64,000 bases of DNA from Heterohyrax brucei (lineage: Eukaryota; Chordata; Mammalia; Hyracoidea; Procaviidae): contig CM053156.1 in the NCBI GenBank assembly GCA_028571685.1, forward strand, positions 83,145,049 through 83,209,048, read 5' to 3'. Both the position numbers and the translations under genes were made by a program. Within the stretch, counting starts at the first letter, position 1, and each line of letters starts with the position of its first letter. The notes beneath the pieces were generated by a model that made no database searches, had not been told where the DNA came from, and saw only the letters and a program-made list of their open reading frames with translations. Of the stretch, positions 56,862 through 64,000 are shown piece by piece.

Positions 56862-57052
56862 GATCACTGGTAGGGGGGTGAGTCAGCCCTAAACAAAAGA
56901 AGTTCGAGCTCACCAGCTGCTCCTTGGGAGAAGGACATAGCAGTCTGCTTCCGTAAGGCTTATAGCCTCAGAAACCCTGTGGGACAGTCCTACTCTGTCC
57001 TCCAGAGTCACTGTAAATTGGAATCAACTCAGCGAAAACCGGTTTGTTTGTT
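56862..57052 (+). repeat. AfroSINE, second subfamily, diverged
   Basis: 'ctccttgggagaaggacata', 'cagcctcagaaaccctgtgg'-type blocks and 'aaattggaatcaactcagcg' in order. Confidence 0.72.
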
Positions 57053-57700
57053 TTAATAAATCTTCAGTGTCGTAGTGTTTTCTCCATCCTCCTATCTCCT
57101 ACTTTATAAGCTTTCTTTTTCCTTATTCCTTACTTTTAAGAATTTTTTGTTATTTATTTTCTTGTTTCAATGTTTTCTTTCTTCTGTCTTGAAAGTTATA
57201 AATTCTATTCTAATCTAAATTTAATAACATAGTACCCTCTTTAATAATTAAAGGACTTTACAATACTTGAACTCAGATTATAGTCTCAACAAAATATGCT
57301 TTTGTTCAGGATTTTATTTTTATCATTTTAACTTGAAAATTTATCATTATTACTGCTTTATATAGCCAGTGTTTGTTTAGCTATACCTGTATTTTCCATT
57401 TATTCTTCTTGCATCTCAGACCCTTCTTACAGGGATAATTTAAAGTACCATATTTGCACTTTTTCATATTTAAGGATATTCTGTTCTAAGCTGGTGTATC
57501 TCTTCAAGGGGTGGCATACTTGAGAGTTGAATTGAGAGTATTGTTTTCCAGAGATAATTTGTATTTATTCTTAGCAAGAGACAGGAGGCTTTACCCAATA
57601 CAAATACAACTTAGACAAGCCAAAAAAAGAAGAAAAAACAAAACAAAACAAAAAACCCACCCTTTGAAGGTCTCCAGCTTAACTTCTAAGTCTTCCATGT
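57053..57700. other. AT-rich unassigned stretch
   Basis: Strongly AT-rich. An A-rich tract at 57620-57656 (AAAAC units) may be a retrotransposon tail. No gene. Confidence 0.45.
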
Positions 57701-57701
57701 G

Positions 57702-57840
57702 ATTCCTTGGTGATGTAGCGGTTCAGTGCTACTGCTGCTGACCAAAGGGTTGGCAGTTCAAACCCACTAGCAGCTCCTTGGAAATGCTGAGTTGGGGCGG
57801 GGTGGGGCGGGGTGACTTGGCAGCACTCGGTTTGTTTTTT
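57702..57840 (+). repeat. AfroSINE with GC-rich insertion
   Basis: 'gattccttggtgatgtagcg' to 'ttggcagcactcggtttgtt'. Between 57791 and 57812 the SINE middle is replaced by a short tandem GGGGCGGGGT repeat. Confidence 0.85.
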
Positions 57841-58159
57841 CCTGTTTTGGTGTGTGATATCATCACCCTGCTATTGGCCAGATGTCCAGTAGTCCAATTA
57901 GGAATTTATGCTTGTATTTTTCTGCACTTAGCATGTCTTTATTTTTGACTTCTTTGGTTTCTGTTTTATGAAATATGTAGCCCAACATGCTATTTAGTGG
58001 GAAGCCCCCTGACCTGCTCTTTTAACTCACTTGTTTTTTGATGACTTTTTCCTCTCTCGCTCTACTTCCACTAACAAAACTGAAAATAGAGATTCAAGGG
58101 GAAGAAAATGAATGTGGCTGACAGCTTAAAGATGTTCTACATCCATCGTTCTTTTATCC
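57841..58159. other. Unassigned spacer
   Basis: No recognised element. Confidence 0.45.
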
Positions 58160-58270
58160 GTACTTTCAATAAGCCTCTGCTGAGTGTCTCCTACATGCCA
58201 GGCACCAGCCTGGGCTCAGGATGCACAGTACCAGAGGAAGAGATATGGCCTGTTGTACAAGATGGAACAC
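58160..58270 (+). repeat. L2-like LINE 3' end
   Basis: 'ctgctgagtgtctcctacat' then 'gccaggcaccagcctgggct' matches the L2 3' end motif. Confidence 0.6.
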
Positions 58271-58499
58271 AGCCATAAACCAGAAGAGAAAGTGTTCCTT
58301 CAGGGAATGGAGAAGACTTCATTTGCAATTTCATTATATAAAGAATTCTTATTATGTCTGTAAGTAATAATCCTGCCATTAGTGCTGAGTTTTATGGCTT
58401 CAAGATAAGGTCCTATAATGTTATCGTGAAGAGTGAATGTGAAATAGCAGAATGAGAGAACGTGACTTTCTTCATCCCACATCGATCACGTGCTGACTC

Positions 58500-58640
58500 T
58501 GTTCTTAGTTGCATCCGTTAATCTCTCTGGCTCTGTGTTCATATCTAAACAATGAAGATAACCAATGCCCAGCTCACAGGGTTGCTGCAAGGATGAAACT
58601 AGCTAACTAACGTGGCTTCAGGGGAAAGGATGCAAAGGCA
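58500..58640 (+). repeat. MIR-like remnant
   Basis: 'ttaatctctctggctctgtg' and 'agctcacagggttgctgcaa' then 'ggatgaaa' follow the MIR 3' half. Confidence 0.65.
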
Positions 58641-58917
58641 GGTGACAATATTTATTTTCCCCCATAGCTGTTCACATGAATAAGTTTACTTGTGAGAGCA
58701 AGGGCCTAAGCCAGTACCACCACTGCTAGGCAACCATAGCCTGTCACGTGCTTTCAATGAGGTGATCTCTGTGGCTCAGAAGTCCTTTCTTCTCACATCC
58801 AGAGCAGTCTGAGCCACTTGAACCTGTAAGTTGAGTAGTGAAGGGAGACTGTTACTACTACCCATTGCCATCAAGTCAAGAGATGTGACTGGAGGCTTAA
58901 AAGATAAGTGAAGTTTA

Positions 58918-60192
58918 TAAAGGATCTGCCAATAAGGATGTTCTATTTTTGACGTTTCCCAGCTGCCATATTTATGAAGCCATAGTGGCCCATGTTTATC
59001 ATGTTTTTAGAATTAGTCTTGACAAATAGCCGTGAAAAGTTACACACTTCCACAATGTGTAGAAATTTACTAAAGTTTATTATCAAGATGAGTGTTCTGT
59101 TCACAGATATTTTGTGCGTAGAATCTGTGATGTGCATAATCGTCCCAGTGAGAGAACAGGTTGATGTTTAATCAAAAGTTTGAGGCAGCTGGGTCTGTTG
59201 CCAATCAGACAATACCTGTGCATTGACAAACCACATATTCCAATTAAAACATTGCCATTGTTTGTCAGTGTGTTAGAATCTACCCTAATCAGTTTCTCAG
59301 TGGGTAGAAGAATTGGGCCTTTCATTGACCACAATTTGTCACATTTTGCATCTGGACTTGAAGCTTTACCCTTATAAAATTGTTTTAACTCAAGAACTGA
59401 AGTCTAACAACCACAGATTGCACCATACATTTGTTGACTGGGCTTTGGAGCAATTGGAACCTGACCTTGCTTTTGGTTGAAAAATCATCTTTAATGACGA
59501 GGCCCATTTTTGGATGATTTTTTGAACTGTCACATTTGTAGTGATGAGAATCCAATGGAGATTCAAGAATGTCCACTTCTTCCCCAAAAATTTACTGTAT
59601 GGTCTGGATTTTGTTCCAGCAGAATCATTGGCCCTTATTTTTTCCCAGACAAATAAGGAGAGGCTGTGATTGTCAATGGCAAAAGATATTGGACTATGGT
59701 AACTGATTACTTTTGGCCCCATGTACATCTCGCAAATGTGTGGTTTCAACAAGATGGAGCTATGTGCTATATTACACACGAAACAATCAACTTATTTAAG
59801 GAGAAGTTCGAAGGCTTCGTCATCTTGCATTGTGGTAATGTTTACTGGCCACTGAGATAATGTGACTTAATGGCTTTAGGTTAGGTTTTATGAGGCTGTG
59901 TTAAATCCAGGCATATGCCAATCAACTGCAAACAATTGACAGTCTAATGGACAACATCATGCATGTTATTCACGAAATTTTGTCTTGCTTTATGTGAGAC
60001 TGTCATAGAAAATTGAACATCCTGGGTGTACACCAGCAAACAATACCACGACAGCCTTTTACCCAAAGTTCTTTTTCACACATAATGTCATCAAATCTAT
60101 TTTAAAATAAGAGAACAATTAAAACTGTATCATTTACACAACTTGCTTTATTCAAGTTCAAAAATAGAACATCCTTTGTGGAAGAACCTTTA
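58918..60192 (+). mobile_element. Mariner DNA transposon, full length, DD41D-type
   Basis: A 1,275-bp element with terminal inverted repeats of about 35 bp, 58918-58952 and 60158-60192, 31 of 35 identical, sharing the inner block AAGGATGTTCTATTTTTGA. TA duplications sit at 58916-58917 and 60193-60194. Length, TIRs and TA target fit a complete Tc1/mariner insertion. The interior encodes one decayed transposase along its whole length, including a DD41D-like catalytic spacing. The frame is interrupted many times, so it is an old, immobile copy. Confidence 0.92.
59085..60060 (+). pseudogene. Mariner transposase remnant (DDD, 41-residue spacing)
   Basis: A mariner transposase binds the TIRs through an N-terminal HTH and cuts with a DDE/D triad. 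Seen in shifting frames: RRICDVHNRPSERT (59113-59155, HTH region), FEAAGSVANQTIPVH (59170-59222), KLYPYKI-like LPL*NCFN region near 59365, IIFNDEAHFWMI (first D, about 59488-59520), ENPMEIQECPLLPQKFTVW (59548-59605), WFQQDGAMCY (second D, about 59741-59770) and WPLR-CDLMALG (59851-59881). The distance from the second D to the residue aligned with the third D is 41; that residue is now Gly. Multiple stops and frameshifts are present. The Trp/Pro-rich WPLRxCDL motif differs from Tc1 (PDLNPIE) and from classic DD34D mariners (YSPDLAPCD). Confidence 0.88.
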
Positions 60193-60261
60193 TAACTTAG
60201 GGTGATGGCAAGTTCACAAACTTAATTGTATAATTGTCTATAAAGAAGTTTTCTAGGCAGT

Positions 60262-60505
60262 AAACAAATAATTGTATTGGAATACTCTCCCTACTCACAT
60301 ATCTGGCTGCCAGTGACTTTTTTTCTTTATCTGAAGATAAAGGAAATACTGAAAGGAAGACATTTGGATGACATTCAAGACATCGAGGGTAATACAACAA
60401 CAACTCTGATGGCCATTCCAGAAAGAGTTCCAAAATTACTTGGAAGGGTAGACTCGACATTGGCATCTGGAAACTTAGTTAACTTAATTGGCAGTCCTCG
60501 TATGT
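60262..60505 (+). mobile_element. Mariner DD34D-type C-terminal fragment
   Basis: An open stretch reads EYSPYSHIWLPVTFFLYLKI (equivalent of the YSPDLAPCDFFLFPK signature of DD34D mariners), then KEILKGRHLDDIQDIEGN and TTTLMAIPERVPKLLG, then a 3' TIR-like 'cttagttaacttaattggca'. The third catalytic D is lost. An internal deletion removes the RWHRCIASQGEYFEGD part seen at 2549-2735. Same family as the fragments at 1690-2735, and different from the element ending 70 bp upstream. Confidence 0.82.
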
Positions 60506-60534
60506 GTGTTGTGTGTGTGTCCTTAATATGTGTA

Positions 60535-60695
60535 TTGGAGCACTGGTAGCACAATGATTAAGTGGCTGCTAACCAAAAGGTCAGCAGTTCAAATCTACCT
60601 GTTGCTCACTGGAAACGCTGTGGGGCAATTCTCCTCTATCTGTAGGGTTGTAATGAGCTGGAGTAGACTGGAAGGCAGCAGGTTTGGTTTAATTG
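60535..60695 (+). repeat. AfroSINE
   Basis: 'ggagcactggtagcacaatg' to 'tgagctggagtagactggaa'. Complete, moderately diverged. Confidence 0.9.
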
Positions 60696-61139
60696 TGCAT
60701 ATTGTAATATTTTTTCTGCCTTTCTAAAATGTCATTAGTAAAGTATTCATTTATGGCACCTTATTCTTTCTTGTACACCTTGATCCCACTCTTTTATTTT
60801 TTTCCCCATAATATTTAAATAAAAAATATGAGAGTCTGGCAGTATTTTGAAATTAAGGCAGTTGACAATGATATTAAAACTAAGAACACAGTGAACTTGT
60901 AAGAGGAAAGAAATGGGCAGGGAAATGAAGGCACTAAATGTCTAGGGACTCCACATGCTCAGTAGAAATTAAGCCCAGATGCCAGCAACCTGCTGATGTT
61001 CTAATACAATCTCCAAACTCTTAGCCTGAACTTATATTCTTAAGAGGCTGTGTTTGAGCATCTGACCCATGCCCAAGATGAAATTGCTCTTCAAGGCAAG
61101 CAGTAAAATTTGATTAAAATAATTATAATTATATTCAGC
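60696..61139. other. Unassigned spacer
   Basis: No recognised element. Confidence 0.45.
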
Positions 61140-61310
61140 GTTTCATACCAGATACCAGGAAATGTGCTATTTTGCATATATTAACCTTATTGTATTGTCG
61201 ACACTATTATTGTTTTCTTATTATAGATGAAAAATAAACTGAGTCTCAAAAGGTGATAAGGAATTTACCAAACTGTAGATCTGGGACTTAATCCAAATCA
61301 ATCTATTTAC
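61140..61310 (+). repeat. MIR SINE
   Basis: 'tttgcatatattaaccttat', 'tagatgaaaaataaactgag' and 'gtagatctgggacttaatcc' follow the MIR order. Confidence 0.7.
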
Positions 61311-61956
61311 AACCCCCTTAAATATCATACTTGTTCCTTGGTTTCTCCATTCTAAAGCAAGACAGAAAGATGAGTTTTGAAGAAAACAGAAGAGAGGACT
61401 TTTAAAAGACGTCTGGTGAAGGAGTAGGTGCCAGTGTCTGATGGATTTACGGTATAACTTTGTGGAAATGGATGTAATTTGAAAAGCAATTAAAAGAATC
61501 CGTGAAAGAAATGAGAAGAGAAATGGAAACGATTCCTTTTGCAGAACAGCAGTCGTGCATACCAATGTCATGGGTAGATGCCCATCTGATAAAGAGGTTT
61601 TAATTAAACTAAATAATTTATTATCCATTATACTTCGATGAATTAAAAAGGATATCATCTAAGATGCTTTATTTCTCTGAAACAGGATTGTATACTATAA
61701 ATTGGGTACATCGTGTGTTCTCAAGAGAGAAAATGTCCAGGTTAATAAAATGTAGGGGAGATAACAATTAATTTCCATAGTATTCTTTACCGTTGGCACA
61801 TTCATCCAAATATTTTGGCTCATACTAAGCTAGGTATTATTTTGTGTTGGAAGGGGGACTACATAAAAACAAAGTCTTTTGGGAGAACAGCTTTAAATAA
61901 ATATAAAACTTATCTGGTAACATAATTCAATGATAGTTGCTAATTGTGTTTTATAT
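61311..61956. other. Unassigned stretch
   Basis: A minus-strand frame of 145 codons (61221-61658) spans part of the MIR and has no domain, so it is not called. Nothing else recognised. Confidence 0.4.
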
Positions 61957-62120
61957 GGAAACCCTGGTGGTGTAGTGGGTTAAATGCTACATCTGCTAAC
62001 CAAAGGGTTGACAGTTCAGTTCTGCCAGGCACTCCTTGGAAACTCCATGGGGCAGTTCTACTCTGACCTGTAGGGTCGCTGTGAGTCGGACCCAACTCTA
62101 TGGCAGTGGATTTTGGTTTG
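61957..62120 (+). repeat. AfroSINE, well preserved
   Basis: 'ggaaaccctggtggtgtagt' to 'cgctgtgagtcggacccaac' plus a GGTTTG tail. 9-bp duplication 'gtgttttat' at 61946-61954 and 62121-62129. Among the least diverged copies here. Confidence 0.95.
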
Positions 62121-62129
62121 GTGTTTTAT

Positions 62130-63004
62130 GTATCTAGATATAGATATACAACTCCACTGCTGTTTAGTGATCCTACTATGTGTATATATATGTAACATAT
62201 ACACTTTTCTGTATATATGTGAGTACTGTATGTAATTTTTATACCTGTATGTGCATACATATGTATTATTAACAGAATTATGTAGGAAAATGTGTACACA
62301 TTCATACAGACTCATCAAAGCTACATATGCTCTTTAAGTTTGATCCATCTTATTTTAAATTAAAAAAATACAAGTTACTAGACATTAAATAAAATACAAA
62401 TTAAAAAAGATATAAATGCAAATGCTCTGTTTAAAACAAAAAGAAAACCAATTCTGTAAGTTCTCCTTCAAATTTCACCCTTTTCTCTCAAGAAAACAAT
62501 TGTTAATAATATGAGGAAGAAAATAAATTTTCAGATCAGTACATAGAGATATCTGTTTTTGTCTGTACAATTATTTTAATGTTCACGAATGAGTTCATTG
62601 CACATACATTAGTTAGAACCTTGCTCATTTTTTCTTTCAGTTACAATTTTTCTGCATAGACACGACAGGTATACCTGGTCCTTTTTAACATCTTCCTATT
62701 TTTAAAAAAGTGCTGTGCTTTAAGTGTAAGTTTACAATCCAAATCAATTTGTCATGTAAAATCTCATCCCCACACAACTACGCAACTCCAACTGCTCTCT
62801 CCTCCCCAGCCTTCCTGCGCCCCTGTGACCGCACACTCCTGCTTCCACACTGTGGGTCCCTTGACCCTTCACCCAGCCCCTGTCCCCTCTACCCTCTCAT
62901 CTCACCTCCACACAGGAGCTACTCGGACAGCCTCCTGCATGTGTTTAAGCCAAGTAGCGCATTATTTACCAGCATCTCTCTGTGTCTTATAGTCCAGTCT
63001 AGTC
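62130..63004. other. Unassigned, AT-rich then C-rich
   Basis: TATATA/TGTATA-rich up to 62290. A C/T-rich block at 62770-62940 gives a 103-codon frame (62710-63021) of low complexity (Ser/Pro/Leu) that I do not call. Confidence 0.45.
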
Positions 63005-63365
63005 TTTGTCTGAAAAGTTAGCTTTGGTGCTGGTTTCAGCTCTGGGCTAACAGGCAGTCTGAAGGCCATGCCCTCAGGGGACCCTCCAGTCTGGCAGACC
63101 ACCAAGTGTGGTCTTTTAATAGAGTTCTAGTTATGCATGCCCATTTTTCTCCTGTGACGTCACTTAACATTGTGTTCCCTATCATTGTAGTCACTAGTGG
63201 TAGCTGGGCACCATCTAGTTCTTCGGGTTCCATGCTGATGTAGTCTTGGACCTCTGTCTCCTGGGCTCATATTTTCCTCACGTCTTGGATGTCTTTCATT
63301 TTCCTCTGCTCCCCGTGAATTGGGACCAGTTGACACTAGTTAGATGGCACCTTGCTAGCTTCCTG
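63005..63365 (-). mobile_element. L1 3' UTR fragment
   Basis: On this strand 'agtctggcagaccaccaagt', 'agtggtagctgggcaccatc' then 'tagttcttcgg' is the complement of the afrotherian L1 3' UTR (compare 1220-1250 and 23446-23480). Confidence 0.78.
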
Positions 63366-63924
63366 TTTTTTTAGGACTAAAAACTTTAGTTTATAGATGG
63401 CCTTCAGATGATATTTTATTTCAAATAACTTCTAGATATTTGCTATTAAAAACTATGCTGCAGTGCAGATTCTTGTGAGATTTGTTCACAGACATTTCAA
63501 GCCCTGGAACTGTTGAAGAAAAAAACCATGATATTTGAGATTTGAATCAGTCTTGCTAACTTGCCAACCGGAAAGGGTGACAGAGAGACATAACAGGTGA
63601 TGATGTCCTGAAGCTGGGCATTATTGGTACTATGAAGTGTTACAAGAGCATTCACACTGATTTTAATTAGAAAAGGAAATTAATTTCCAGTACTTTAGAG
63701 AAAGGTCAGTGTTAAGTAATTGATTTTTGTATAGCTTTTCAGGATTATAGGATTCTGTACTATCAATAGCTTATTGAGACAAATGGCTAATTGCCCAAAA
63801 GATCTTTAACACGTTATTTCATGTAATAAAACCACTCTAGTTCCTATTAAAATGTGGAAAATACAAAAACACACAACAATAAAGATAATAAAATATCCAT
63901 AATACAATTTTTGAAAGCTGTTGT
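63366..63924. other. Unassigned, possible old L1
   Basis: 'ctagatatttgctattaaaa' then 'actatgctgcagtgcaga' resembles an ancient L1M segment, but it is too short to assign. No gene. Confidence 0.4.
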
Positions 63925-63925
63925 T

Positions 63926-64000
63926 AACTGGAAAACTCAGGTGGTACAGTGGTTAAGAGCCATGGCTGCTGTTCAGAAGTTCAGCAGTCTGAATCGGTCG
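63926..64000 (+). repeat. AfroSINE, cut by window edge
   Basis: 'ggaaaactcaggtggtacag', 'ccatggctgctgttcagaag' and 'cagtctgaatcgg' are the SINE head and middle. The 3' half lies outside. Confidence 0.9.

Noticed and set aside
59085-60060. Domesticated host gene derived from mariner transposase
   Set aside because: The frame has many stops and shifts and the third catalytic aspartate is lost, with no sign of purifying selection.
61221-61658. 145-codon minus-strand frame
   Set aside because: Overlaps a MIR and AT-rich sequence, with no recognisable motif.

Overview
This window is mammalian nuclear DNA from an afrotherian, most probably an elephant or close paenungulate relative. The evidence is the repeat content: dozens of AfroSINE copies in both orientations (head like 'gaaaccctggtggtgt', tail like 'gtcggaatcgactcgacgg'), RTE-clade LINEs whose 3' ends share that tail, and a lineage of L1 with a distinctive ~1 kb 3' UTR. 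I found no host protein-coding exon, tRNA, rRNA or other host gene. The window reads as intergenic or intronic DNA, and its interest lies in the layered transposon record.

Layout. 1-2.74 kb: the 3' end of an L1 with a nested AfroSINE, then mariner fragments split by a solo ERV1-like LTR with a 4-bp duplication. 3.66-8.5 kb: an old, nearly full-length L1 that has lost its reverse transcriptase core. 8.5-9.1 kb: a SINE and a MIR. 9.1-10.4 kb: single-copy-looking DNA. 10.5-12.4 kb: an RTE LINE 3' half interrupted by an L1 3' UTR and by an AfroSINE. 12.7-17.96 kb: a tRNA-Gly-headed composite SINE, a MaLR-type LTR and many AfroSINEs. 18.4-23.9 kb: four L1 pieces of different ages. 24.3-26.75 kb: a MaLR-type LTR interrupted by a minus-strand L1 that keeps a complete 5' UTR and an open ORF1 of 319 codons, the only full-length-looking protein frame here. 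27.0-31.7 kb: SINEs, two Tigger-like DNA transposons and a minus-strand RTE. 32.2-36.25 kb: an L2-like LINE interrupted by a 3.5 kb L1. 36.7-48 kb: SINEs, another minus-strand RTE and long unassigned stretches. 48.4-50.8 kb: a MaLR LTR with nested SINE, then an old L1 3' UTR. 54.5 kb: an MLT1-like LTR. 58.9-60.5 kb: a whole-length mariner with TIRs and TA duplication, followed by a fragment of a second mariner lineage. 61-64 kb: MIR, AfroSINEs and an L1 3' UTR fragment.

How the parts relate. L1 supplies its own retrotransposition machinery. The AfroSINEs share their 3' end with the RTE LINEs, so they were presumably copied by RTE. Target-site duplications give a relative order: L2-like, MIR, mariner and Tigger remnants are oldest; MaLR LTRs and older L1s follow; AfroSINEs and the GGGGGCGGAG-headed L1 are youngest.

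The best candidates for something under-described are: the 1,275-bp mariner with DD41D-type spacing at 58918-60192; tail-only AfroSINE insertions as short as 27 bp with perfect target-site duplications (35179-35205); and ~199-bp repeated units in the 5' UTR of the ORF1-bearing L1. All family names come from recalled consensus sequences and sequence inspection; no database search was run.
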